64,000 bases of DNA, from positions 59,104-123,103 of the forward strand of contig NZ_STGF01000021.1 of the NCBI RefSeq assembly GCF_005222705.1. Direction: 5' to 3'. Shown one piece after another: positions 1 through 8,035 of this stretch (positions within the stretch are counted from its first letter, which is position 1; each line of letters opens with the position of its first letter). The translations under genes were made by a program, and so were the position numbers. The notes under the pieces were generated by a model that worked only from the letters and a program-made list of their open reading frames with translations, ran no database searches and was not told the DNA's origin. The stretch comes from Paenibacillus sp. SY21-1 (GTDB lineage: Bacteria; Bacillota; Bacilli; Paenibacillales; Paenibacillaceae).

Positions 1-480
1 GCATCGGAGCTTCAAAGCAAGCTGAACGGACGAGCGCCGGTGGACGAGCTAGTCGGGCTGCTGGAGCATTGTCTGCTGGACAATCTCCGCGCGCAGGACA
101 AACGGATTAACGGTACGGTGCAAAATCTGCTTTACCGAATTTTTAACGCCCGTGGCCTTAGCAGCGTTGCGGAATTGGCCGAATTTGAAGTTGTAGGCAG
201 CCGTCAAATGAATCGCTTGTTTCATCAATGGATAGGCGCCAGCCCTAAAAGCTTTAGCGAAATCGCCCGTTTTCAATATACGCTTGGCGATATGCGGAGC
301 GCCCGTTACAGGACGCTGGGGGAGTTGGCCGCAGCCAACGGATATTTTGATCAAGCGCATATGATTCGCGTATTCCAACGCTACTATGGGGATTCGCCGA
401 CCGTCGCAGCCAAGGAGCTTGCGGCTGTGTCCGATTTGTACAATACAAAAGGAAATCACAGAGCTATACTGCAAACGTAG
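1..480 (+). CDS. AraC-family transcriptional regulator (C-terminal part, cut by window edge)
   Basis: The frame is open from base 1, so the start lies upstream of the window; 159 codons are visible before the TAG at 478-480. The visible part is the C-terminal DNA-binding half of an AraC/XylS regulator. The first helix-turn-helix is around the residues SVAELAEFEVVGSRQMNRLF, and the second is around the stretch containing LGELAAANGYFDQAHMIRVF, followed by the family's usual aromatic-proline end (GDSPTV). The ligand-binding half is missing, so no effector can be suggested. A GTG at 40 could be taken as a start but has no ribosome site and would remove part of the domain. The DinB gene begins 32 bases later on the same strand. 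Confidence 0.85.
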   Translation, partial: ASELQSKLNGRAPVDELVGLLEHCLLDNLRAQDKRINGTVQNLLYRIFNARGLSSVAELAEFEVVGSRQMNRLFHQWIGASPKSFSEIARFQYTLGDMRSARYRTLGELAAANGYFDQAHMIRVFQRYYGDSPTVAAKELAAVSDLYNTKGNHRAILQT

Positions 481-512
481 GCATTCAAAAGAACGCGAGA
501 AGGGGTATGAGC

Positions 513-1001
513 ATGAGCGGAGTAACGCAAATAAGGGATCACTTGCTGGAAGAGCTGGAGCTAGCCGTTAAAACCGGGAGTTCGTTAATCGCTTTAATCA
601 AGGACGGGGAGTGGGATTATCGTCCCCAGGACAATATGCGGTCGCTGGTCGAGCTGACGCATCATCTGGTTGCCATTCCGGCTTCGGACTTGGCCATCAT
701 GCAGGAACGATCAGAGTCGGAGGTCGCGCAGGTCGAGAACGCGGCAGCCGGCATTCGCAGCCCCGAGGAGCTGCAGGCGCGCTATGAAAGCAATCTCGCG
801 GCGTTTAAGGACTATTTTTTGTCGCTAAGCGAAGAGGAGCTGCTTGGAAAAACGACGAAGGCGTTTTATGCGGAGGAGGGCATGGTACAGATCAAATGGC
901 TGATCGAAGTCGTCACCCATTCCTTCCATCATCGCTCTCAGCTCTATAACTACTTAAAGCAGAATGGTCACGAGCTGAGCTTTTTTATGCTTTACGGCTA
1001 G
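513..1001 (+). CDS. DinB-family protein (putative metal-dependent helical bundle)
   Basis: A 162-residue protein of the DinB/YfiT four-helix-bundle superfamily, whose members bind a divalent metal through three histidines and are often thiol-dependent transferases or of unknown role. Candidate ligands are the histidines in ELTHHLV near residue 50 and in HSFHHRSQL near residue 140, the usual first and last ligand positions. An ATG at 507 also exists, but the ribosome site GAGAAGGGG ends at 505, only one base before it; the ATG at 513 has a normal seven-base spacing and is preferred. It follows an AraC regulator closely and may share its transcript. The specific reaction cannot be told from sequence. 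Confidence 0.85.
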   Translation: MSGVTQIRDHLLEELELAVKTGSSLIALIKDGEWDYRPQDNMRSLVELTHHLVAIPASDLAIMQERSESEVAQVENAAAGIRSPEELQARYESNLAAFKDYFLSLSEEELLGKTTKAFYAEEGMVQIKWLIEVVTHSFHHRSQLYNYLKQNGHELSFFMLYG

Positions 1002-1100
1002 ACGACTTGCATTTTCCCGGCAGCTTGGAACGAGGCTGTTCTCAGACAGTGTGCTGGTCGGTTCGTGGCTCCAAGCCTAAATCGATATGAAACCATAAAG

Positions 1101-1139
1101 GGACCTCCGTACACCACTTACCAGTGGATACTGAGGTCC
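1101..1139. repeat. Interrupted inverted repeat in intergenic region
   Basis: GGACCTC at 1101-1107 pairs with GAGGTCC at 1133-1139, and CCACT at 1114-1118 pairs with AGTGG at 1123-1127, giving a two-tier hairpin. No T-run follows on either strand, so it is a weak terminator candidate. It lies in the 197-base gene-free stretch after the DinB gene, in which I see nothing else convincing. Confidence 0.4.
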
Positions 1140-1198
1140 ATTCGTCTACTCATGGGTGTGCATCGATGTTACGTGAACGCTGCTGCCCCGATGTATCG

Positions 1199-1325
1199 TT
1201 AGCTCAGCGGAAACACGGCAGTCAGCATGTTGTCGAGCATGACCGCCGCTTCTGCGCGGGCGGCAAATGGAAGCTCCGTCTCCGCTGATCAGGCCAAGCT
1301 GCACCATTCCTGCCGCTCTTCGCAT
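1199..1325 (-). pseudogene. Decayed C-terminal end of an S-layer-homology (SLH) domain protein
   Basis: Read on the minus strand, one frame gives AGMVQLGLISGDGAS and a second frame continues as FAARAEAAVMLDNMLTAVF and then a stop (TAA at 1199-1201). Joined, they match the second half of an SLH repeat: the GLISGDG turn followed by the RAEAAVML helix. A frameshift near 1268 separates the halves, and no start or upstream domain remains before the neighbouring ydjM stop at 1335. This is the tail of a lost surface protein. It is similar in kind, not in exact sequence, to the intact SLH repeats at 60360-60890. Confidence 0.65.
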
Positions 1326-1334
1326 TCCGGAGAA

Positions 1335-1979
1335 TTACAAACGAATTTTAAACGATTTCTTCATAATCGGGTAAAGCCATTTGACCCCGCTCGGCGTTAA
1401 CGTATCGGCCGCCAGATGGGAAGCGTAGCCAAGCATGGCAACAACGGTAATGCCGCTTACCTGAAGCTGGCGTTCCAATCCCCAGGCAATGGCGCCCCAA
1501 ATCGGGATTGCCCAGATCGTATGGGTCATTCCCCTGTGCTTGAGCCAGGGAACCCAGCCCACGAACAAGCCGAAGCCCATAAGCCAGCCCATTTCATACA
1601 CATATCCCGCATATATTATCGCTGCTCCAACAACGCTTACCAGCGCATTGCGAAGCGTGCCCTCCTTCATGACGAGGCCTGAGAGGACGGCGGCGCCGCA
1701 TGAGCCGACGAGCACGGGCGGCATCGATTCCCCCCGAAAGAAGTAGTAAGCGACGATGCCTAAAAACAACACTGCGCCCCAAAGCGCAAATTCGCGCATA
1801 AAGCGTGAAACTTTGCCCAGCTTGCTGCTGAGCATGCTGGGACCGTCCAAATCCGCGCACAGAGCGGAGAAGGCGGATATGCCGATAAACAGCAGGGCAT
1901 TCAGCGTTCCCGGAGAGTAATATACGGCCGCTGCGGCGCCTACTGCCGCGCCGATTGCCAGATGTGCTTTTCCTGTCAT
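1335..1979 (-). CDS. YdjM/YfhO-type membrane-bound metal-dependent hydrolase family protein
   Basis: A 214-residue integral membrane protein of the YdjM family (LexA-regulated, membrane-bound metal-dependent hydrolase family in databases). Family hallmarks visible are the N-terminal GKAHLAIG histidine, the DLDGP acidic motif near residue 44, and the HRGMTHT histidine cluster near residue 148; together they form a presumed metal site on the membrane face. About five or six hydrophobic segments can be seen. Biochemical function is unproven for the family; some members are DNA-damage induced. The minus-strand AGGAGG ribosome site lies twelve bases before ATG. It stands alone between an SLH remnant and a small hypothetical gene. 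Confidence 0.85.
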   Translation of the reverse strand: MTGKAHLAIGAAVGAAAAVYYSPGTLNALLFIGISAFSALCADLDGPSMLSSKLGKVSRFMREFALWGAVLFLGIVAYYFFRGESMPPVLVGSCGAAVLSGLVMKEGTLRNALVSVVGAAIIYAGYVYEMGWLMGFGLFVGWVPWLKHRGMTHTIWAIPIWGAIAWGLERQLQVSGITVVAMLGYASHLAADTLTPSGVKWLYPIMKKSFKIRL

Positions 1980-2029
1980 GCTGCGATTAATCCTCCTGTG
2001 TGCGATCTAACCATTCTGTTGAAAAGACA

Positions 2030-2200
2030 TCAATGTTTTCTCAGATGCTCGGAGTTGACTTGTTCATTGCGGATCATCTGCTCGAGCTTCTCAACGAGTC
2101 TTTCATGGACCGGGTCCTTCTTGCCGAGCGAGAACAGACGCTTGCGGTTATGCTCTTTAAGCAGCTTGAGCATGTAATGCTTCTCCTTCAAGGTGAACAT
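2030..2200 (-). CDS. Small hypothetical protein, 56 residues, basic and helical
   Basis: Not recognised. The ATG at 2200 has a perfect GGAGG eight bases upstream; an in-frame ATG at 2215 overlaps that ribosome site and is rejected. The protein (starting MFTLKEKHYMLKLLKEH) is rich in Lys, Glu, Leu and Arg and looks like two amphipathic helices around a loop containing GKKDP. It has no membrane segment or signal. The strong ribosome site and sense codon use make it likely to be real. It is transcribed alone toward ydjM, 50 bases away, and may be cotranscribed with it. Confidence 0.65.
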   Translation of the reverse strand: MFTLKEKHYMLKLLKEHNRKRLFSLGKKDPVHERLVEKLEQMIRNEQVNSEHLRKH

Positions 2201-2387
2201 GCGGTATACCTCCATGCAAACAGACTTGGGGGAAATAGAATCATACGTAAAATGATGGCCCGAAATACGAAAGGATGTTCGTACTTTTAAATATTATAAC
2301 GGATGAGACGGCAGCAGGGAAGGCGAACGCGGAAATAAAAAAACTACCCTGCAAATAGGGAGAAGGCGTGTGGCTGAGCCGAAAAAC

Positions 2388-2413
2388 GGCCCCGGCGTTC
2401 TAACGCCGGGGCC
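2388..2413 (-). terminator. Rho-independent terminator of the acyltransferase gene
   Basis: A perfect 12-bp stem (GGCCCCGGCGTT / AACGCCGGGGCC) with a two-base gap, so in practice a shorter stem with a small loop. On the minus strand it is followed by GTTTTTC. It lies 115 bases past the stop of the minus-strand acyltransferase. The plus strand lacks a T-run. Confidence 0.8.
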
Positions 2414-2527
2414 GGAATAGTAAAGGAATGATTGCGGGATTAACGGTCGCAGGCGCATCGCTCAAGCAAGCCGCAGAGCTGCGGCAGCAGGAGCATCGCT
2501 GCTGCGCGCAAGCTGGAGGTCAGGGCG

Positions 2528-4549
2528 CTATGGCTTGCTTACTAATGCGCTTGCCAGCATATCCGCATAAAACGTCGCGCCGCTCTTTTTCAAATGCACG
2601 CCGTCCTTGGAGAAAAAGTCGTCTTTGCCTTCGCTTGCGGAATACCAGTCGACGAGAGTCATATTCGGCGTTTTGCCTGCGGTATCCGCCAACATTTCAT
2701 TGACGCTATCCTGCCATTTGCGGGGAACCCGCGTATTGATCATCAAGATCCTCCGTTCGGTGCCAATTGCTTCGAGCAGCCGGTTCATCTGCTTGGTCGT
2801 GAACGAGCCGTTGGTGCCAAGCTCAATGACGACCGTTTCGCCCAGCTTATTGTTTTGGTTAAGCGACTCGATAATGTCGGCAGCCTCGGAGAATTGGCGG
2901 CCAACCTTGCCGTCGATAAAAATGCCGGGCAATAGCCTGCTGAGAAACGGCTCAATGTCGAGCAGAACTGAATCGCCGATTACGGTAATGCCGTTGCCCG
3001 ATCCGAGCTCTCCCGCGTTCTTGTCGGGCGGGTTCGTGCCTTCCCCGTGCGAGCCGTCCGGCGCGATTGCCGAAGCCTCAGGCGTCGGCGAAGACTCTGC
3101 TGTCGGCTGCTCGGTCTGCCCGCCTGCAGGCGTCTCCGCCGGACCATTCGTTTGTTGCGGCTTGGGCTGCGCTGTCTGCACGGCATGCGTTGCGGGCTTA
3201 GGCGTTGCCGACGGCGCGTTATGCGGCGTTTCGGTCGTTACCGGCTCGATGCTTCCGTCATCTGTCGGGCCGGCCGGGTGCGGATCGGACGGCAGCGCCG
3301 CTACAGGTTGCGAATCATTGTCGGCCGATTGCAAATCGACTGCCGTAGCGCCTGATACGCCAAATATGACGAGCGCGGCGGCTACGATGGAGATCGTCGT
3401 TTTCCTGCGTTTCATAACGATCAGCCATTCGGAGCTTTTCCGCTTAATCGGCGCGGCAAGCTTCTCCAGAATGCCGTGGCGGATCGGTTCTTCAATATAG
3501 CGCCAAGAGAGCTCGGCGACGATCAAGGTCAGCGCCAGCTGGATGACGGCGCGCAGCGGATGGAGCTCCGCGCTCTCCGCCGCAGGCGTAGTCAGCACGA
3601 TAATCGGATAGTGATACAAGTAAATGCCGTAGGATCGCACCCCGAACCAGGTAAAGGCTTTGCTGCCGATCAGGCTTGCCAGCCGGCTCGCGGGATGGGC
3701 GAGCGCGGCGACGGTCGCGGCGGTTGCCACCGACAGAAGAACCATTCCTCCCTGGTACAGGAACGGATCGTATTCGCCAGCAGTTGCGATCATAAGGAGC
3801 GTTACGACTAGACCGGCCGCTCCAATGGCATCAATCACATAGCGGCTGCGCGCGCTGATGGTGGCCGATAGCTTGCGGCTCGGCCAGACGATAGCGAGCA
3901 GGGCGCCGAGCAGCAGGGCAAAGGACCTTGTGTCTGTGCCATAGTACACCCGGCTTGGATCGGCTCCCGGCTCGTATAGAAGCAGCATGGCCAGCGCAGA
4001 GGCGATAATCATCCCCAAGGTGACCAGGGCCAGCTTGCCGCGCTGCGGTATAAAGCGTACAAGGACGGCCAGCAGCAGCGGCCAGATTAAATAAAACTGC
4101 TCCTCGACGGCAAGCGACCATAAATGCCCGAACGGAGAAGCGGGACCAAAGCTTTCAAAGTATGAAACCTCGTGAAAAATTAAATACCAGTTGCTTATAT
4201 AGAGCAGCGCAGAGCCGATATCTCCTCCAAGCGAGGACAATCTGGCGGGATCGCTAAAGCCCAGCCATAGGGAAACGACTGCCAGCATCAGAAACATTGC
4301 GGGAAGGAGCCGCCTTGCGCGGCGGTAGAAAAATATTTTTAAATCAAGCGTCTTGTTTTGTCCAAGCTGCTTGAGAAGAATGTCCGTGATCAAATAGCCG
4401 GATAATACAAAAAACATGGTAACGCCAAGCAAACCGCCGGGCGCCCATTGCAAATTAAGGTGGTAGGCGATGACGGCAAGCACTGCGATTGCTCGCAATC
4501 CATCGAGCCCCGGCATATAGCGGGCGCTGCCTCCTACGGGCTTAGGCAT
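2528..4549 (-). CDS. OatA-like membrane acyltransferase with C-terminal SGNH esterase domain
   Basis: A 673-residue two-part enzyme. Residues 10-370 are an acyltransferase-3 domain of about ten membrane helices, starting with the family motif PGLDGLRAIAVL and the catalytic-type histidine in IAYHLNL. After one more helix comes a Ser/Thr/Pro-rich extracellular linker (about 410-515), then an SGNH hydrolase-like domain with the block I nucleophile GDSV near residue 524 and the block V DGVH near 651. The same order is found in OatA, which O-acetylates peptidoglycan and gives lysozyme resistance; teichoic acid or polysaccharide acetylation is an alternative. AAAGGAGG precedes the ATG. It is divergent from the LacI gene and ends at a strong terminator. 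Confidence 0.88.
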   Translation of the reverse strand: MPKPVGGSARYMPGLDGLRAIAVLAVIAYHLNLQWAPGGLLGVTMFFVLSGYLITDILLKQLGQNKTLDLKIFFYRRARRLLPAMFLMLAVVSLWLGFSDPARLSSLGGDIGSALLYISNWYLIFHEVSYFESFGPASPFGHLWSLAVEEQFYLIWPLLLAVLVRFIPQRGKLALVTLGMIIASALAMLLLYEPGADPSRVYYGTDTRSFALLLGALLAIVWPSRKLSATISARSRYVIDAIGAAGLVVTLLMIATAGEYDPFLYQGGMVLLSVATAATVAALAHPASRLASLIGSKAFTWFGVRSYGIYLYHYPIIVLTTPAAESAELHPLRAVIQLALTLIVAELSWRYIEEPIRHGILEKLAAPIKRKSSEWLIVMKRRKTTISIVAAALVIFGVSGATAVDLQSADNDSQPVAALPSDPHPAGPTDDGSIEPVTTETPHNAPSATPKPATHAVQTAQPKPQQTNGPAETPAGGQTEQPTAESSPTPEASAIAPDGSHGEGTNPPDKNAGELGSGNGITVIGDSVLLDIEPFLSRLLPGIFIDGKVGRQFSEAADIIESLNQNNKLGETVVIELGTNGSFTTKQMNRLLEAIGTERRILMINTRVPRKWQDSVNEMLADTAGKTPNMTLVDWYSASEGKDDFFSKDGVHLKKSGATFYADMLASALVSKP

Positions 4550-4714
4550 CGGCGTTTCCTCCTTTGGTTGAAGCGGCGAGAGGGCAAGCTGAAAGGCGCT
4601 CAGAGCTCATCGTGCGAGAAATATAGCTTTGTTCAAACATGTACGTGGAAAAAATGATGTTCAGCCCCTCTGGATGATAAATCGTTGTATAGCTATTATA
4701 CGTGTGCAAGCGCC

Positions 4715-4747
4715 GAAAAGTTGTAACAATCCAGTTACAAACTTTTC
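4715..4747. repeat. Long inverted repeat in the acyltransferase/LacI divergent region
   Basis: GAAAAGTTGTAAC at 4715-4727 faces GTTACAAACTTTTC at 4734-4747, 13-14 base arms with one extra base and a six-base centre. No T-run follows. It lies between a TATAAT-like element for the minus gene (around 4696-4701) and the LacI promoter, so it is better read as an operator or a structured leader than as a terminator. Confidence 0.5.
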
Positions 4748-4790
4748 AGGAGCCATGCGGCCGGAGCTTCCTTCCCGGATAAAGTTTTAC

Positions 4791-4845
4791 TTGATTTTTA
4801 GTAAAATATTATTATAATTTTACTATGCAGGCGGAATCGCTTACA
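4791..4845 (+). promoter_or_regulatory. Promoter, palindromic operator and cre-like site of the lacI-glpPKD operon
   Basis: TTGATT (4791-4796), 16 bases, TATAAT (4813-4818). A perfect inverted repeat, TAGTAAAAT (4799-4807) and ATTTTACTA (4817-4825), overlaps spacer and -10, as expected for autorepression by the adjacent LacI-type protein. Just downstream, 4832-4845 read on the minus strand matches 12 of 14 positions of the CcpA cre consensus TGWAANCGNTNWCA. These are pattern matches only. Confidence 0.55.
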
Positions 4846-4867
4846 AGTAAAGGTAAGGAACGATGGT

Positions 4868-5896
4868 ATGGCAACGATTAAAGATATTGCCAAGCAGGCG
4901 AATGTTTCGCTTGCGACGGTGTCCAGAGTGTTAAATTACGACCCCGCTATTTCAGTGGCGGACGGGACGCGCAAGCGCATTTTTGAAATAGCCCAGCAGT
5001 TGAATTACAAGACGCTGCGCGAGCGGAGCGGGCACGTTGCCAAGGAGCGCTCCCGCATCGGCCTGGTGAACTGGTATTCCGATCAGGAGGAGATGCTTGA
5101 TCCTTATTATATGGCCATTCGGCTTGGCGTGGAGAAGGAATGTTTTCAGCGGCAATTCGAGATGGTCAAGCTGTTCGCCTATAATGGCGAAGCGGATCAG
5201 CTTCGGCTTGGCGGGCTGGACGGAATTATTGCAATCGGCAGGTTTGAGGCGGACGATGCGGCAAGTTTGTCGGAGGACGGCAAGCCTGTAGTGTTTGTGG
5301 ATTCGTCCCCTGACGAGAACCGCTACGACTCGGTCGTGATCGACATGCGCAAGTCGGTCACGGAGGCGCTCGATTATTTGATCGGGCTGGGCCACAAGCG
5401 CATCGGCTATATCGGGGGGCGCAACGTGGTGAACGACAAGCGGGTGCGCGATGAGCGGGAGTTGATTTTTGCGGAACGGCTTGGCAGCAGCGGCCTGTTC
5501 GCAGCGGAGCATGTGTATACAGGCGAGCATTTATATGCCGAGGACGGCTATCGGCTGATGAAGCAGGCAGTATCCTGCAGTGCCGCACCCACCGCTTTTT
5601 TTATAGAAAATGATTCTATGGCCGTCGGCGCGCTGCGGGCTTTGCACGAAGCGGGGCTGCGCGTGCCCGAGGATGTGTCGATCGTAGGCTATAACGATAT
5701 TGCAATCGCCGCTTATTTGCAGCCGCCGCTGACGACGGTCAAGGTTCATATGGAATTTATGGGCGAGACGGCGGTTGAGCTGTTGGCCGAGCGTTTGGGA
5801 ACAGGGCGCGGAATCGCGAAAAAGGTTGTGCTCCCTACGCTGCTTCAGCGGCGGGACAGCTGCGCGGCTCCGCGCAAGGAAGAGACGGAAGTATAG
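4868..5896 (+). CDS. LacI-family transcriptional regulator
   Basis: A 342-residue repressor of the LacI/GalR family. Residues 1-25 are the helix-turn-helix (MATIKDIAKQANVSLATVSR, then VLN); residues 60-330 form the periplasmic-binding-protein-like sensor, with the LGHKRIGYIGG and VSIVGYNDI motifs of the family. The sequence style resembles EbgR/GanR-type galactoside regulators, but the gene lies 20 bases upstream of glpP in one direction with the glycerol genes, so glycerol or glycerol-phosphate control is possible. A palindrome over its own promoter suggests autoregulation. Its effector is not known. ATG 4868 has AAGGTAAGGA upstream. Confidence 0.92.
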   Translation: MATIKDIAKQANVSLATVSRVLNYDPAISVADGTRKRIFEIAQQLNYKTLRERSGHVAKERSRIGLVNWYSDQEEMLDPYYMAIRLGVEKECFQRQFEMVKLFAYNGEADQLRLGGLDGIIAIGRFEADDAASLSEDGKPVVFVDSSPDENRYDSVVIDMRKSVTEALDYLIGLGHKRIGYIGGRNVVNDKRVRDERELIFAERLGSSGLFAAEHVYTGEHLYAEDGYRLMKQAVSCSAAPTAFFIENDSMAVGALRALHEAGLRVPEDVSIVGYNDIAIAAYLQPPLTTVKVHMEFMGETAVELLAERLGTGRGIAKKVVLPTLLQRRDSCAAPRKEETEV

Positions 5897-5916
5897 GGGA
5901 AAGCGGTGAGGATGGG

Positions 5917-6471
5917 ATGTCGCTGTTGTTGAACGGGCAGAAGGTGCTGCCTGCCGCGCACAAGCCCAAGGAGGTCGAGGCGCTGTTAAGCTCGCCTTTT
6001 TCTTACATGGTGCTGTTAGGCGGACATTTGGGGCAATTAAAAAATCTTGTCGATTTGGCGCGTTCGCACGGCAAGCAGGTGCTGCTTCATGCGGATCTGA
6101 TTGACGGTCTGCGCAATGACGAGTTTGCGGCAGAGTTTCTGTGCCAGTCGATTCGGCCAGCCGGCTTGATCTCGACGCGCGCAAGCGTCATTGCAAGAAC
6201 GAAGCAGAATGGACTGCTTGCCATACAGCGGCTGTTTCTGATCGATTCGGACGCGCTGGAGCGCAGCTACTCCCAGCTTGATCGGGTCCGCCCCGATTTC
6301 ATTGAGGTGCTGCCGGGGGTTATTCCCGATATAATCGGCGAGGTGAAGGAGCGCAGCGGCATTCCCATTATCGCTGGCGGCTTGATACGAACGCAGGAGC
6401 ATGTCAAGCAGGCGCTGGACGCAGGCGCTTCCGCCATTACGACTTCGCGCAAAGAGCTGTGGAAAGGCTGA
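5917..6471 (+). CDS. glpP: Glycerol uptake operon antiterminator GlpP
   Basis: A 184-residue member of the GlpP family, a cytoplasmic RNA-binding antiterminator that, when bound to glycerol-3-phosphate, lets transcription pass the terminator in the glpD leader. The whole length matches the family, including QVLLHADLIDG, GLISTRASVI and the C-terminal GIPIIAGGLIRT phosphate-binding strand. It sits between a LacI-type regulator and glpK, 26 bases before the kinase start. A fitting target exists in the window: the glpK-glpD gap holds a terminator hairpin inside the glpD leader. GTGAGG precedes the ATG. Confidence 0.95.
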   Translation: MSLLLNGQKVLPAAHKPKEVEALLSSPFSYMVLLGGHLGQLKNLVDLARSHGKQVLLHADLIDGLRNDEFAAEFLCQSIRPAGLISTRASVIARTKQNGLLAIQRLFLIDSDALERSYSQLDRVRPDFIEVLPGVIPDIIGEVKERSGIPIIAGGLIRTQEHVKQALDAGASAITTSRKELWKG

Positions 6472-6497
6472 TGGAGCCAAGAAAGGGAGAGACAAGA

Positions 6498-7991
6498 ATG
6501 AGTGCAATTTATATGCTGGCAATAGATCAGGGGACGACGAGCACGCGCGCGCTGCTGGTGGATCGCGGCGGAACGATCGTTGACATGGTATCCGAGGAGC
6601 TGCCGCTGCAATATCCGGCGCCGGGCTGGGTGCAGGCCGACGCTTCGTTTATTTGGCAATCCACGGAGCGGGTGCTGAAACGGCTGCTGGAGCAAGCCGG
6701 AGCGGACGCGAGCGAGATTGCCGGAATCGGCATAACGAACCAGCGGGAAACGACGGTTGTATGGGATAAGGCGACAGGCGAGCCGATTCATCCGGCAATT
6801 GTCTGGCAATCGCGTCAGACGACGGAAATTTGCGAGCAATTAAAGGCGGATGGACACGCACAGCTTTTCCATGAGCGGACAGGGCTGCTGATTGACGCGT
6901 ACTTCTCGGGCACGAAGCTGAAATGGCTGCTGGATCGGGTTGACGGAGCCCGCGAGCGGGCGGAGCGCGGGGAGCTGCTGTTCGGCACGATCGATACTTG
7001 GCTGATCTGGAAGCTGACCGGCGGCGCGGCCCACGTAACGGACGTTTCCAACGCATCGCGCACCTTGATGTATAACATCCACAAGCGGGAGTGGGATGAG
7101 GAGCTTCTTCGCCTTCTGAACGTTCCCAAAGCGATGCTGCCCGAGGTGCGTTCTTCTTCGGAGGTTTACGGGGAGATGGACGAGCGGCTCTTGGGCTGCT
7201 GTATTCCGGTTGCGGGCGCGGCCGGCGATCAGCAGGCGGCTTTGTTCGGCCAGAACGCATTCGACAAAGGGGATGTCAAAAATACGTACGGCACCGGCTG
7301 CTTTATGCTGATGAACACGGGCGAGACGGCGATTGCCTCGGAAAAGGGCCTGCTGACGACGATTGCATGGGAAGTGGACGGCAAGCTTGAATATGCGCTG
7401 GAAGGCAGCGTATTCGTTGCGGGTGCAGCCATTCAGTGGCTTCGCGACGGCATGCGGATGGTCGAGTCGGCAAGCGAAACAGAGAGTTATGCTGGCGCAG
7501 TAGAGTCAACGGAGGGCGTCTATGTCGTTCCCGCGTTCGTGGGCCTTGGCACTCCTTATTGGAACAGCGATGTCCGGGGAGCGGTATTCGGGCTTACACG
7601 CGGCACGACGAAGGAGCATTTCATCCGGGCGGTGCTGGAGTCGCTCGCTTATCAGGCCCAGGACGTCTTGTCTGTTATGGAAGCCGAATCGGGCTTGCCG
7701 TTGAAGTCGATATCAGTGGACGGCGGCGCTGTTCGCAATAATTTGCTGATGCAATTCCAAAGCGACCTGCTGGGCGTTCCGGTGGAACGGCCGCTGACCA
7801 ATGAATCGACTGCGCTTGGCGCCGCATTTCTGGCAGGTCTTGCGGTCGGCTTCTGGGAAAGCCGGGAAGCGATTGCCAAGCTGCGCAAGGTGGATCGGGT
7901 CTTCTCCCCAAGCATGGAGACGGCTAGACGGGATGAGCTTTACAAAGGCTGGCTGCGTGCTGTCAAAGCGGCCATGGCTTTTGCGGACTGA
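6498..7991 (+). CDS. glpK: Glycerol kinase GlpK
   Basis: A 497-residue FGGY kinase that phosphorylates glycerol to sn-glycerol-3-phosphate with ATP. It shows the N-terminal phosphate-1 motif LAIDQGTTSTR, substrate-loop residues GITNQRETTVVWD, and the GAAGDQQAALFG and GTGCFMLMNTG signatures of glycerol kinases. The ATG at 6498 has AAGGGAGA seven bases before it; an upstream in-frame start at 6459 would overlap glpP and is rejected. In most low-GC Gram-positive kinases a histidine near residue 230 (motif YHFYG or YHFFG) is phosphorylated by HPr; here the aligned stretch is DERLLG, with Arg230, so that control appears lost. No glpF is visible in the window. Confidence 0.96.
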   Translation: MSAIYMLAIDQGTTSTRALLVDRGGTIVDMVSEELPLQYPAPGWVQADASFIWQSTERVLKRLLEQAGADASEIAGIGITNQRETTVVWDKATGEPIHPAIVWQSRQTTEICEQLKADGHAQLFHERTGLLIDAYFSGTKLKWLLDRVDGARERAERGELLFGTIDTWLIWKLTGGAAHVTDVSNASRTLMYNIHKREWDEELLRLLNVPKAMLPEVRSSSEVYGEMDERLLGCCIPVAGAAGDQQAALFGQNAFDKGDVKNTYGTGCFMLMNTGETAIASEKGLLTTIAWEVDGKLEYALEGSVFVAGAAIQWLRDGMRMVESASETESYAGAVESTEGVYVVPAFVGLGTPYWNSDVRGAVFGLTRGTTKEHFIRAVLESLAYQAQDVLSVMEAESGLPLKSISVDGGAVRNNLLMQFQSDLLGVPVERPLTNESTALGAAFLAGLAVGFWESREAIAKLRKVDRVFSPSMETARRDELYKGWLRAVKAAMAFAD

Positions 7992-8035
7992 TTGTGCTAT
8001 ACTAATGGCAAGTTAATAACGGTTGGAGATTCGGA

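Noticed and set aside
49..474. A 141-codon minus-strand frame opposite the partial AraC gene
   Set aside because: Antisense to two clear helix-turn-helix motifs; no start signals.
1036..1048. Eleven-base match (GTTCTCAGACA) to an end of the MITE-like element at 44946
   Set aside because: The match stops after eleven bases and has no partner end nearby; it is too short to call a second copy.
2607..3500. A 297-codon plus-strand frame rich in Ser, Cys and Pro opposite the acyltransferase
   Set aside because: It is the reverse of the SGNH and linker coding region; it has no ribosome site and no recognisable domain.
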